From Actinomadura hallensis (GTDB lineage Bacteria; Actinomycetota; Actinomycetes; Streptosporangiales; Streptosporangiaceae), in contig NZ_VFPO01000001.1 in the NCBI RefSeq assembly GCF_006716765.1, positions 6,014,001 through 6,078,000 on the forward strand: a stretch of DNA of 64,000 bases, given 5' to 3'. The position numbers and the translations under genes were made by a program. Positions 18,153-26,494 of the stretch are shown in pieces. Below the pieces are notes generated by a model that saw only the letters and a list, made by a program, of their open reading frames with translations, was not told the DNA's origin and did not search any database. Numbering within the stretch: the stretch's first letter is position 1; each line of letters begins with the position of its first letter.

Positions 18153-18172
18153 CTTGTGAAGTGCTTCACAAG
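18153..18172. promoter_or_regulatory. Perfect Rex operator upstream of the reductase-nuo operon
   Basis: The 20-bp sequence CTTGTGAAGTGCTTCACAAG is a perfect inverted repeat apart from its 2-bp centre. Its core TTGTGAA-N4-TTCACAA equals the published Rex consensus. It sits 25 bases upstream of the reductase start, and a TAGACT hexamer at 18185-18190 (minus strand) is a possible -10 just beyond it, which would place the site in the early transcribed region. Rex itself is encoded at 41.9-42.7 kb. Confidence 0.8.
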
Positions 18173-18267
18173 GATCCGGTGGGGAGTCTATTCCTTTATC
18201 GCGACTGGTGCGTACTTCCGTGCGGTCCGAATCTGGATCGGTCCCGGTCGCGGGGCACCGCCGCGGC

Positions 18268-18969
18268 TCACCCGGGATTGACCGCGCGGTGCAGCGCGGC
18301 CACCCCGAACGTGAGATTTCGCCAGCGCACCTCGTCCCAGCCCGCGTCCTGGAGCAGCCGCGCCAGCGCCGCCTGGTCGGGCCAGGCGAGCGTCGACTCG
18401 GCGAGGTAGCGGTACGAGTCGGGGTTCGAGCTGACCCGCGCCAGCAGCGGCAGCCCGAACCGCAGGTGCGCCCGGTGCCCGAGCGCCAGCAGGGGGTTCG
18501 GGGGGTGGCTCACCTCGCAGACCACCAGCCGCCCGCCCGGCCGGGTGACCCGGCGCAGCTCCCGCAGCGCCCGGCCCGTGTCGGCGACGTTCCGCAGCCC
18601 GAACGAGATCGTCACCCCGTCGAACGCGCCGTCGGCGAACGGCAGCCGCAGGGCGTCCCCCGCCACGAAGCCGAGGCGCGGCACGCCACGCTGCCGCCGC
18701 ACCCCGACCCGCAGCATGCCGAGCGAGAAGTCGCAGGCCACGGTGTGGGCGCCCGCCTCGGCGAACGGCACCGAGGAGGTGCCGGTCCCGGCCGCGAGGT
18801 CGAGGATGCGCTCGCCCGGGCGCGCCCCCAGCGCCCGCACCGTCTCCCGGCGCCAGCGGCGGTCGCGGCCGGCGGTCATCAGCGTGTTCAGCAGGTCGTA
18901 CCGCTCGGCGGTCCCGTCGAACATCGCCGCGACGTCGGCGGGCTTCTTGTCGAGAGAGGCGCGGGTCAT
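18268..18969 (-). CDS. menG: Demethylmenaquinone methyltransferase
   Basis: This SAM-dependent enzyme adds the ring methyl group in the last step of menaquinone synthesis (UbiE/MenG family). The SAM-binding motif is RILDLAAGTGTSSVPFAEAG, followed by ACDFSLGML, and the family segments AERYDLLNTLMTAGRDRRWR and ISFGLRNVADTGRALREL. The ATG at 18969 (MTRASLDKKPADVAAMFDG) is chosen because it matches the usual N-terminus and has a GGGTGGGGG stretch upstream. The product is 233 residues. It lies 139 bp upstream of the reductase gene on the same strand. Confidence 0.95.
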   Translation of the reverse strand: MTRASLDKKPADVAAMFDGTAERYDLLNTLMTAGRDRRWRRETVRALGARPGERILDLAAGTGTSSVPFAEAGAHTVACDFSLGMLRVGVRRQRGVPRLGFVAGDALRLPFADGAFDGVTISFGLRNVADTGRALRELRRVTRPGGRLVVCEVSHPPNPLLALGHRAHLRFGLPLLARVSSNPDSYRYLAESTLAWPDQAALARLLQDAGWDEVRWRNLTFGVAALHRAVNPG

Positions 18970-19035
18970 GGCCCCCACCCTAGAAGGGGGCGCGTCCCCG
19001 GCGCGCACCCCGGGTGGGCTCGCGGGACCCGGCCG

Positions 19036-19275
19036 CTAGGCGTCCTCTTTGGTGACCGCTTTGCGGAACCGCTCCCGCTGGGCCTGGTACCCCTTCATGA
19101 CCGCTGCGGACATCCGGTCGCGCTGGGCCGCGAGCAGGACGTAGCTGACGACGCCGCTGATGAGCACCGCCATCAACAGCAGCAGGAAGCCGCGGGCGCC
19201 GAGCAGCGCCAGCACCCCGGCGGTGGCGGCGAAGATCGCGAAGCGCGCCAGTGTGTAGAGGATGACGGATCGCAT
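19036..19275 (-). CDS. DUF4229 two-helix membrane protein
   Basis: A 79-residue membrane protein with two hydrophobic helices (about residues 4-24 and 28-48) and a basic, charged C-terminus containing AAQRDRMSAAVMKGYQAQRER. The pattern matches the actinobacterial DUF4229 family, whose function is unknown. It lies 66 bp upstream of menG on the same strand, an arrangement I recall from other actinomycetes. A role in the membrane near quinone synthesis is only a guess. Confidence 0.75.
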   Translation of the reverse strand: MRSVILYTLARFAIFAATAGVLALLGARGFLLLLMAVLISGVVSYVLLAAQRDRMSAAVMKGYQAQRERFRKAVTKEDA

Positions 19276-19463
19276 GGCACCTCGCAGGCTACCCCGCCTC
19301 CGGCGGGCCCCGGCCGGTGCCCCTCGCCGTCCGGCGATCCCCTGACGTGGCCGTATCAGAAGGCCCGGGTCACGTCAGGGACGCGGCGGCTCCGGCGGCG
19401 TCTCCATGGGCTCGATCGCCCGGGAACGCCGGCCGCCGGAAGCGCGGGCCGTTGGGGGGCGGG

Positions 19464-20444
19464 TCACTTCAGGACGTCCCGGAAGAGCACGGGGTCGACG
19501 TTGCCGCCGGAGAGGATCGAGACATAGGTGCGGCCCCGGGGCAGCTCGTCCCGGTGGTGGAGGAAGGCGGCGGTGGCGACCGCGCCGCCGGGTTCGGAGA
19601 CGAGGCGGGCCTCGCGGGCGAGACGGCGCATCGACGTCCTGATCTCGTCCTCGGTGACGGTGACGATCCCGTCCACGTGGGCGCGCATGTGCGCGAAGGG
19701 GAGGTCGCCGACCTGCTGGACGCGCAGGGCGTCGGCGACGGTGCGGCCGGTCTCCTCGGCGCCCCAGGCGACGGGCCGCCCCGCGGCCATCGAGTCGCGG
19801 GCGTCGGCGGCCAGTTCCGGTTCGACGCCGATCACCGCCGCCTCGGGCCGCAGCGCCTTGACCGCGGCGGAGATCCCGGCGATCAGCCCGCCGCCGCTGA
19901 TCGGGACGAGCACGACGTCCACGTCCGGGAGGTCCTGGACGATCTCCAGCCCGGCGGTGCCCTGCCCGGCGATGACGCGGGCGTCGTCGTAGGGCGGGAT
20001 CATCGCGAAGCCGTGCGCGTCGGCGAGCTTGCCTGCGGTCTCGGCGCGGGCCTGCGAGGTCGGCTCGACGTAGACGACCTCGGCGCCGAGCGCGATGCAC
20101 GCGTCGACCTTCACGCCCGGGGTCGTGTGCGGCATGACCAGGACGGCCTTGATGCCGAGCGCACGGGCCGCGTAGGCGACGGCCTGCGCGTGGTTGCCGC
20201 TGGAGTGCGTCACGACCCCGCGCTCGCGCTCGGCCGGCGAGAGGGCGGAGATCGCGGCATAGGCGCCGCGCACTTTGAACGCGCCGATCGGCTGCAACGA
20301 CTCGGCCTTCAGCAACAGCGCCGGCTCACCGGCCGCCGCGGCCGCCGGGTCGCGGGGAAAGGGCACGAGCGGCGTCCGGACGGCGACGCCCGCTATGCGC
20401 TCGGCGGCCCGTTCTATCTCCGGCAGCGACACAAGATCGGACAT
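19464..20444 (-). CDS. PLP-dependent threonine/serine dehydratase-like enzyme
   Basis: This fold-type II PLP enzyme probably deaminates L-threonine or L-serine. The lysine that binds PLP lies in ESLQPIGAFKVRGAYAAIS, and the substrate loop is THSSGNHAQAVAYAAR. The glycine-rich phosphate loop is VPISGGGLIAG. The start at MSDLVSLPEIERAAER (20444) fits the family; the frame stays open to 20507. At 326 residues it lacks the C-terminal ACT regulatory domain, so it resembles catabolic dehydratases or serine racemases more than feedback-controlled IlvA. It is divergent from bldC. Confidence 0.85.
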   Translation of the reverse strand: MSDLVSLPEIERAAERIAGVAVRTPLVPFPRDPAAAAAGEPALLLKAESLQPIGAFKVRGAYAAISALSPAERERGVVTHSSGNHAQAVAYAARALGIKAVLVMPHTTPGVKVDACIALGAEVVYVEPTSQARAETAGKLADAHGFAMIPPYDDARVIAGQGTAGLEIVQDLPDVDVVLVPISGGGLIAGISAAVKALRPEAAVIGVEPELAADARDSMAAGRPVAWGAEETGRTVADALRVQQVGDLPFAHMRAHVDGIVTVTEDEIRTSMRRLAREARLVSEPGGAVATAAFLHHRDELPRGRTYVSILSGGNVDPVLFRDVLK

Positions 20445-20691
20445 GTTCTGGGAGACTACTTCGCACGGCGGACAGGGGCTGCCCGCGGCCCGATCCGGAC
20501 GTGACATGGCAGGTCAAACGGGGTCAATGTGCACGGCGTCGCCGATGTCGCGGGTACCGAGCGTCATCGCTCCTGTTCGGCGTACTACGGACCGTGATCT
20601 TTTCCGAAAACAAGGGAGAAATCGGTCTTGACCCGCCACACTGGTAAACAGTCCACCCGCGCCGAGAGCGGGACAAAGGGGGAGAGAAAAC

Positions 20692-20895
20692 GTGGAGAGC
20701 ACGAGCGAGCGCCTGCTGACCCCAGGAGAGGTCGCCGCCCTCTTCCGGGTCGACCCGAAGACGGTCACCCGGTGGGCCGCCGCGGGCCGGATCAGCAGCA
20801 TCCGCACTCCTGGGGGCCACCGGCGCTTCCGGGAGTCCGAGGTGCACGCGCTGCTGCGCGGCGAGGAGCCCGTCGCCGAGCATTCGGCCCGCTGA
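20692..20895 (+). CDS. bldC: Developmental regulator BldC (MerR-type DNA-binding domain)
   Basis: BldC is a small DNA-binding protein that delays differentiation in Streptomyces by binding arrays of direct repeats. This 67-residue protein is essentially the winged-helix domain alone: LLTPGEVAALFRVDPKTVTRW followed by SIRTPGGHRRFRESEV, nearly identical to what I recall of Streptomyces BldC. The GTG start at 20692 has GGGGGAG at suitable distance. Its presence suggests a sporulating or filamentous life style. Confidence 0.93.
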   Translation: MESTSERLLTPGEVAALFRVDPKTVTRWAAAGRISSIRTPGGHRRFRESEVHALLRGEEPVAEHSAR

Positions 20896-21033
20896 CCGGT
20901 CTCAGCCGCCCGGACCGCCGCGCCGTGACGGTCCCCTCACGGGAGTCCCCCGCCCGGGCGGCCGGGGCCCTTCTCCAGGCCCCCTTCCCTCGGACCGCTC
21001 CGCGCGGCCCCGTCCATCCGGCCGTCCATCCGG

Positions 21034-21327
21034 CTACGCCTGGTCCCCGGCGCCGCCCGCCTTCCATTCCTCGAACCGGCGCAGGAGGTCCGCGTCCTCC
21101 TCGCGCCAGCGGCGCCGCCGCTCCTCCAGTTCCTCCTCGGTGAGCGACTCGCGCAGGAGCCGGTCGTAGTCGGGGTCGTCCGGCCCGATCTCGACGTAGG
21201 CGTCGGCGATGATCCGGCCCTCGCCCGCTCCGGGGGCCGGGCCCGGGCCGGAGGCGGGCTCGCCGGGCTCGGTCAGGACGCTGTGCGGAACCCGGAGCGT
21301 GCCATCGGGGAGCCGGATCACGTACAT
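21034..21327 (-). CDS. Small acidic protein paired with a metallopeptidase
   Basis: A 97-residue protein beginning MYVIRLPDGTLRVPHSVLTE, with a proline- and glycine-rich middle and a strongly charged C-terminal helix (TEEELEERRRRWREEDADLL). It lies 14 bases after the metallopeptidase stop on the same strand, so the two are probably co-transcribed. I do not recognise a family. An inhibitor, immunity or chaperone role for the neighbouring peptidase is inferred only from the pairing and small acidic nature. Confidence 0.7.
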   Translation of the reverse strand: MYVIRLPDGTLRVPHSVLTEPGEPASGPGPAPGAGEGRIIADAYVEIGPDDPDYDRLLRESLTEEELEERRRRWREEDADLLRRFEEWKAGGAGDQA

Positions 21328-21341
21328 CCTGGATCGCCCTC

Positions 21342-22346
21342 CTAGATTCCGTACCTGCGGTTGAAGAAGAGCATGACCTCCAGGGCGGTCCGGATGTTGC
21401 CGCCGAGCATATCGACGAGGGCGGGGCGCTGCCGGGAGGAGATCGCGGCGAACGCGTCCGCGAAGAACTCCCGGCGGCCGAGCGCGTCGGGCTGGCGGTG
21501 GAAGTCGCTCGCCAGGTGCGGCCTGCACTCCTCGTACAGGCGCCGGAAGGCGGGGCTGTCGGACGTCCACTCGCCGTCGTCGCCGTCGATGTCGTCGAGC
21601 GCGTGCCCGACCTCGTGGAGCATCACGTCCGGCGTGGGGGACGGCCTGTCCCCCACGACGATCTTGCGGTCGCCGTACGCGCCGGCGCAGATGTCCCAGG
21701 TCGCGCGGCCCGACGGCAGCGGCCGGTCGCGCAGGTGGCCCATGTCGTCGAGCTGCGGGACGCCGCCGGGGCCGACGTAGATGCCCTCCAGCCCTGCGGC
21801 GAGCTTCTCCTTCAGCCGCTGCGGCAGGGACGCCAGGCTGTCGATGGCCCCGATCACCTCGGGCGGCGGCGGCCCGTCCCGGACGTCCCACTGCCGGTAG
21901 AGGATGCCCTCCAGGGGGCCGCAGTGGCGGCGGCCGTCCGCGGCGTGCGGCGTCCCCGGCGGGTACGGCTCCACGCGCGGCCGGTCGTCGTCCAGCTCGA
22001 AGTCGCTCCACGAGTAGTCGCCGGACCGGGGGCGGCCGTACCCGCGCCGCCCGTGGCCCAGCCTGCCGAGCCGCCCGGGGAGCCCGGCCGCGGCGTCGGC
22101 GGCGTCCGCGCCGCCGTCGGGACCGGCCGCCGCGGCCCGGTCGCCGCCGAGCGCGAAGTCGTCGTCGCGGCCCGCCTTGCGGAACCGCCCGAACCTGTCG
22201 CGGGGCTGGTTGCTGCGCGGCCGCACCTGCCCGGAGTCGGGCGGAGACGAGGAGTACGCGGCATCGTCCTTGCGGCTCCGCACACCGCGGAAGGGCTCCC
22301 GGTCGCGCAGTTCCCGGGGCTTGCGGTGGACGCCTTTGAAGCGCAT
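21342..22346 (-). CDS. Putative zinc metallopeptidase, anthrax lethal factor-like domain
   Basis: A 334-residue protein. Residues 1-140 are low-complexity, rich in Arg, Asp and Gly, with no signal peptide or membrane helix. Residues 145-334 look like an ATLF-type zinc peptidase: HEVGHALDD (244-252) supplies the HExxH motif, and RREFFADAFAAI (291-302) gives the likely third ligand Glu293. GAGGAG precedes the ATG. Related domains occur in polymorphic toxins and in actinobacterial proteins of unknown target. It is the first gene of a two-gene unit with a small acidic protein and is divergent from the PLDc_N gene. Substrate and location are unknown. Confidence 0.7.
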   Translation of the reverse strand: MRFKGVHRKPRELRDREPFRGVRSRKDDAAYSSSPPDSGQVRPRSNQPRDRFGRFRKAGRDDDFALGGDRAAAAGPDGGADAADAAAGLPGRLGRLGHGRRGYGRPRSGDYSWSDFELDDDRPRVEPYPPGTPHAADGRRHCGPLEGILYRQWDVRDGPPPPEVIGAIDSLASLPQRLKEKLAAGLEGIYVGPGGVPQLDDMGHLRDRPLPSGRATWDICAGAYGDRKIVVGDRPSPTPDVMLHEVGHALDDIDGDDGEWTSDSPAFRRLYEECRPHLASDFHRQPDALGRREFFADAFAAISSRQRPALVDMLGGNIRTALEVMLFFNRRYGI

Positions 22347-22484
22347 CGGGCTCCTCTGTCAGCGGGGCCACGGGGCTCGCGACCGGCGCTCGCCGGGTCC
22401 GGCCGGCGGACGGGGCCCCGCATGGAAGGGTAAGCCGCAACCCGACTTGGCGTCATCCCCGCAAGTCACGGATACCCTTTTGTC

Positions 22485-22790
22485 GTGATTCACGTGCTGG
22501 TTGTGCTGCTGCTGCTCGCGATCTGGCTCTACTGTCTGCTGGACGTGCTCCGAACCGACGAGTCGGAACTGAAGCACCTGTCCAAGCGCGCCTGGTTCGC
22601 GGTCGCCTTCTTCGGGTTCCTCATCGGCTCGGTGCTGTGGCTGCTCGAGGGCCGGAACCGGCGCTCCAGGGTCCACAGCGGCGCGCCCCAGATGCCGCCG
22701 CCGCCCGCCGGGGGCCGGCCGGTCGGACCGGACGACGACCCGGAGTTCCTCCGCGAGCTGGAACGCCGCCTCCGCGAGGGGGACGCCTGA
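22485..22790 (+). CDS. PLDc_N domain membrane protein
   Basis: A 101-residue protein with two hydrophobic segments (about residues 2-20 and 37-55) matching the phospholipase-D-nuclease N-terminal domain (PLDc_N), which on its own is a small membrane anchor of unknown function. The C-terminus is charged and proline-rich. The GTG start at 22485 is the first in-frame start. It converges with ccsB, separated by a hairpin. No catalytic PLD motif (HKD) is present. Confidence 0.75.
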   Translation: MIHVLVVLLLLAIWLYCLLDVLRTDESELKHLSKRAWFAVAFFGFLIGSVLWLLEGRNRRSRVHSGAPQMPPPPAGGRPVGPDDDPEFLRELERRLREGDA

Positions 22791-22793
22791 GGG

Positions 22794-22810
22794 CGTCCCC
22801 CTCGGGGACG
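22794..22810. terminator. Bidirectional hairpin between PLDc_N gene and ccsB
   Basis: CGTCCCC, a 3-nt loop and GGGGACG form a 7-bp perfect stem directly after the PLDc_N stop and before the convergent ccsB stop. There is no clear T tract, as is usual in high-GC actinobacteria. Confidence 0.55.
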
Positions 22811-22858
22811 GACCACCGGGTCAGGGGATCACGGGGTCAGGGGACGACGGGCCGCGGG

Positions 22859-23869
22859 TCACGCGTAGGAGTGCAGGCCCGAGAACATGTAGTTCACGCC
22901 GAAGAAGTTGAAGAGCAGTGCCGCGAAGGCGAGCAGGGAGAGCACCGCCGCCTTGCGCCCCTTCCACCCGGCCGTGACCCGCGCGTGCAGGTAGGCGGCG
23001 TAGAAGATCCACGTGACGAAGGACCAGATCTCCTTCGGGTCCCAGCCCCAGTACCGGCCCCACGCCTGGTCGGCCCAGATGGCGCCCATGATGATCGCCG
23101 CCGTCCAGATCGGGAACGCGAACGTCGTGACCCGCATCGCGAGGCGGTCCAGGCTCTCCGCCGACGGCATGCGCGACAGGACGCCGCCCTCGGCGAGGGC
23201 GCCGCGGGACTCGGCCCGGGACTTCACCAGGTAGAGGACCGTCGCGGCGCCCGCGACGGTGAACGCGCCGGTCGCGACGATCGCCGCGGTCACGTGGATG
23301 GCGATCCAGTACGAGTTCAGCGCCGGGGTGACCGGGCCCACCGAGTCGTAGAGCCAGATGTTCGCCACGCCCAGCGCGACGACGGCGGCCAGCATCACGA
23401 ACGCGCCGAGGTAGCGCGCGCCGTAGCGGTACATGACGATCATGAACGCGGTGACGGCGGCGAACGCGATGGCGGTGAGGAACTCGTACATGTTCCCCCA
23501 CGGCCAGCGGGTGGCCGCCAGCCCGCGGGTCACCATGACGCCGAGGTGCGCGGCCCAGCCCAGCACGGTCATCAGTACCGCGAGGCGGACCCAGTCGATC
23601 CGCGTGCGCCCGTCCTCGTCCTCGCCGGCGGGCTCACCGGCCGTCCCGGCGGCGGACTCGGCGGTGTCGGCGGTGTCGGCGCGGGCGCCGGCGCCCGCGG
23701 GCACCTTCGCCCTCGCCTCCGCCTTCGCCTCGGCCTTCTCCGCCGCCGCGGCCGCGCGGCGGCGGCCGAAGCCGAGGTCGACGGCGTAGGCGGCCAGCGC
23801 GACCACGTACATCACCACGGTGGTCAGCATGAGCTTGTCGCTCAGGTTCGCGAGGTCGGCGTCGCTCAC
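22859..23869 (-). CDS. ccsB: Cytochrome c biogenesis protein CcsB (CcsA/ResC-type heme handler)
   Basis: This membrane protein carries heme to the outer side of the membrane for attachment to apocytochrome c in System II. The heme-handling tryptophan motif WGWDPKEIWSFVTWIFYA is intact, with several membrane helices and RWPWGNMYEFLTAIAF. The GTG at 23869 (VSDADLANLSDKLML) is chosen; it lies 4 bases after the resB stop and gives 336 residues. A charged, alanine-rich loop follows the first helix. It is the last gene of the tlpA-ccdA-resB-ccsB operon. Confidence 0.94.
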   Translation of the reverse strand: MSDADLANLSDKLMLTTVVMYVVALAAYAVDLGFGRRRAAAAAEKAEAKAEARAKVPAGAGARADTADTAESAAGTAGEPAGEDEDGRTRIDWVRLAVLMTVLGWAAHLGVMVTRGLAATRWPWGNMYEFLTAIAFAAVTAFMIVMYRYGARYLGAFVMLAAVVALGVANIWLYDSVGPVTPALNSYWIAIHVTAAIVATGAFTVAGAATVLYLVKSRAESRGALAEGGVLSRMPSAESLDRLAMRVTTFAFPIWTAAIIMGAIWADQAWGRYWGWDPKEIWSFVTWIFYAAYLHARVTAGWKGRKAAVLSLLAFAALLFNFFGVNYMFSGLHSYA

Positions 23870-23873
23870 CTCG

Positions 23874-25736
23874 TCACTCCTTCGATTCGGTCGCCGGCCC
23901 GGATTCGCGGTCGGCGTCGGGCCCGTGCTCGCCGGGCCCGTCGTCTGCGGGCCCGCCGTTCCCGGACCCGTTGCTCTCGGACCCGTCGTCCTGGGGCCCG
24001 CCGTTCTCGGGCCCGTCCCCGGACCCCTCCGCCTCAGGCCTTTCCGCCTCGGGGCCCTCGCCTTCGGACCCGCCGCTCTCGGGCTCGTCTCCGGGGCCGC
24101 GCAGCGCGGCCACGATCTCGTCGAACTCCGCGGTCGGGTTCCCCAGCGTGAGGCCCCCGACCTCGACCACGGTACGCCCGCCCTCCGCGGCGCTCGCACG
24201 GACCCACACCCTGCGGCGCCGGACCATGAACGACGTCGCCACGCCCAGCACCGCGAGGATGGCCGCGATCAGGGCGGGGATGCGTCCGGGGTCCCGGTTG
24301 ACCGACACGGTCACGTACTCCTTCAGCCCCTCGAACGTGATCGAGCCGCCGCCGGGGATCTCGAACGTCTCCCCCGGCTCCAGCAGCTTCTGGCCGTCCT
24401 TCACGGGGTGGAGGGTCTCGCCGACGCCCTCGAGCCGGTAGACCGACTGGGGCGTTCCGTCGTCCAGGCCGATGTCGCCCTTGAACGCGGTGATCGTCAC
24501 GACGGGGCGGAGCGGAGCCGGGAACCCCGAGACGATCTGCTCGCCGTCCTCGCTGGCCATCGCGGTCGGCCACAGGATCCCGTAGAAGGCGAGCTGTTCG
24601 GGCTGCGCGTCCGGCACCTTGACGACGCCCTCCGACGTCAGGTTCCGCTGCCCCATCTCCAGGAACGGCACCGCGTCCCGGAACGCGACCTCGCCCTCGG
24701 CGTCCCGGACGGTGAACTCCGGCGCGTAGCCGTGCCCGAGCAGGTACACCTTCGTCCCGCCGACGTTCAGCGGGTGGTTGATCCGCAGGTCGTAGGAACG
24801 TTCGGCGGCGTCCGGGGCGGGGCGGTAGCGGATGGCGGCGTTGAAGTCCGTGGCCTGCCCGCGCTTCTCCCCCTCGGTCAAGTACTCGGCCTTGAAGTCG
24901 TCCAGGGTCAGGGTGAACGGGGGCAGGTCCTCCGCGTCGAAGACCCGTCCCGGGGTGAACTGGTCGTACAGGCTCAGCGAGTGGGCGAACGTCTTGCCCT
25001 CGGTCAGCAGCACGTTGCCCTGGTAGCCGAACAGGTTCCCGACGCCGAGCGCGAACAGCAGCGCCAGCAGCGCCAGGTGGAAGACCAGGTTGCCCGTCTC
25101 GCCCAGGTAGCCCTTCTCGGCGGACGCGGCGCCGTCCGCGACGTCCACGCGGAACCGCCGCCCGCGGAGCACCGTGCGGGCCTCGGCGAGGACGTCCTCC
25201 GGCGGCGCGTCCGTCTCGAAACTCGCGGACTGCGGCAGCCGCCCGAGGTTGCGGGGCGCCGCCGGCGGCCGCGCCCGCATCGCCCGGTAGTGCTGGCCGG
25301 CCCGGGGGATGACGCAGCCGGCGAGGGAGACGAACAGGAGAATGTAGATCGCCGCGAACCAGGGGGCGGCGAACACGTCGAACATCGACAGCCGGTCCAG
25401 CCACGGCCCGAGGGTCGTGTGCTCCTCCAGGTAGGCCGCGACCTCCTCGGGCGCCTGCCCCCGCTGCGGCAGGATCGACCCCGGCACCGTGCCGAGCGCC
25501 ACCAGGAACAGCAGGATCAGCGCCGTGCGCATGGTGGTGAGCTGCCGCCAGCCCCACCGCAGCCAGCCGAGCGGGCCGAGGCCGGCGTGGCGCGGCGGCT
25601 CCTCCGGCGTCCGTTCGCCGGCGGGCGCCCGCGCGCCCGCCTCCTCGCCGTCCTTGAGGTCCGCATCCGCGGCGGCCCTGCCCGCGGTGTCCCCGCCCGC
25701 GGTGTCCGCGGTGCCCGTGCCCTGGAAGTCAGTCAT
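23874..25736 (-). CDS. resB: Cytochrome c biogenesis protein ResB with low-complexity tail
   Basis: ResB works with CcsB in heme export and ligation to cytochrome c. The core begins near residue 58 with LGWLRWGWRQLTTMRTALILL and contains GSILPQRGQAPEEVAAYL, a large external domain and a final helix near residue 470. The 620-residue protein carries an N-terminal charged extension and a C-terminal tail of about 75 residues of Gly, Pro, Glu, Asp and Ser repeats (PENGGPQDDGSESNGSGNGG). The tail is probably disordered. The ccdA stop lies one base before its start. Confidence 0.93.
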   Translation of the reverse strand: MTDFQGTGTADTAGGDTAGRAAADADLKDGEEAGARAPAGERTPEEPPRHAGLGPLGWLRWGWRQLTTMRTALILLFLVALGTVPGSILPQRGQAPEEVAAYLEEHTTLGPWLDRLSMFDVFAAPWFAAIYILLFVSLAGCVIPRAGQHYRAMRARPPAAPRNLGRLPQSASFETDAPPEDVLAEARTVLRGRRFRVDVADGAASAEKGYLGETGNLVFHLALLALLFALGVGNLFGYQGNVLLTEGKTFAHSLSLYDQFTPGRVFDAEDLPPFTLTLDDFKAEYLTEGEKRGQATDFNAAIRYRPAPDAAERSYDLRINHPLNVGGTKVYLLGHGYAPEFTVRDAEGEVAFRDAVPFLEMGQRNLTSEGVVKVPDAQPEQLAFYGILWPTAMASEDGEQIVSGFPAPLRPVVTITAFKGDIGLDDGTPQSVYRLEGVGETLHPVKDGQKLLEPGETFEIPGGGSITFEGLKEYVTVSVNRDPGRIPALIAAILAVLGVATSFMVRRRRVWVRASAAEGGRTVVEVGGLTLGNPTAEFDEIVAALRGPGDEPESGGSEGEGPEAERPEAEGSGDGPENGGPQDDGSESNGSGNGGPADDGPGEHGPDADRESGPATESKE

Positions 25737-25737
25737 C

Positions 25738-26481
25738 TCATATCACCGGTTGGAAGCCGCTGATCCACGACTTGAGCTCGATGTTCAGGTCCGCCCACAG
25801 GCCGGTCACCAGCAGCACCCCGATGAGGACGAGCATCCCGCCGCCGATCCGCATGACCAGGGGGTAGTGCCGCTTCACCGCCCCGAACGCGCCGAGCGCC
25901 CTGCGGTAGGCGACGGCGGCGACCACGAACGGCAGCCCGAGGCCCGCACAGTACGCCAGCGACAGCAGCGCGCCCCGCCCGGCGCTCGCCTCGGTGACGG
26001 CGAGGCTCTGCACCGCGCCGAGCGTCGGCCCGATGCACGGCGTCCAGCCGAGCCCGAACAGCACGCCGAGCAGCGGCGCGCCCGCGATGCCCGCCGCGGG
26101 CAGCCGGGCCGACTTCACCGTCCGCTGCAGCCCGGGCACGAACCCCATGAACGCGAGGCCGAACAGGATGACGACGACGCCGAGGACGCGGGTGATCGTG
26201 TCCTGGTACTCCAGCAGCCACCGGCCGAGCCCCCCGAAGAGCACGCCGTAGCTGACGAACACGAGGCTGAAGCCCGCGACGAACAGCAGGACCCCGGCGA
26301 GCAGCCGGCCGCGCCGCTGGTCGGCCAGGTCGGCGCCGGTCATGCCGGTCACGTACGACAGGTAGCCGGGCACCAGCGGCAGGACGCACGGCGACGCGAA
26401 CGACACGAGCCCCGCGAGGGCCGCCAGCGGCGCCGCCGCCACCAGCGACCCGCTGACGACCGTCTCGTTGAGTGAGCTCAC
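25738..26481 (-). CDS. ccdA: CcdA-type thiol-disulfide membrane transporter
   Basis: CcdA passes reducing power across the membrane to keep apocytochrome cysteines and TlpA/ResA reduced. The 247-residue protein has six hydrophobic helices. The two redox cysteines lie in SFASPCVLPLVPGYLSYV and GLGWTPCIGPTLGAVQSLA, the standard CcdA/DsbD motifs. It begins with GTG 13 bases after the tlpA stop and is adjacent to resB. Confidence 0.95.
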   Translation of the reverse strand: MSSLNETVVSGSLVAAAPLAALAGLVSFASPCVLPLVPGYLSYVTGMTGADLADQRRGRLLAGVLLFVAGFSLVFVSYGVLFGGLGRWLLEYQDTITRVLGVVVILFGLAFMGFVPGLQRTVKSARLPAAGIAGAPLLGVLFGLGWTPCIGPTLGAVQSLAVTEASAGRGALLSLAYCAGLGLPFVVAAVAYRRALGAFGAVKRHYPLVMRIGGGMLVLIGVLLVTGLWADLNIELKSWISGFQPVI

Positions 26482-26494
26482 TGTTCCGCCGGGG

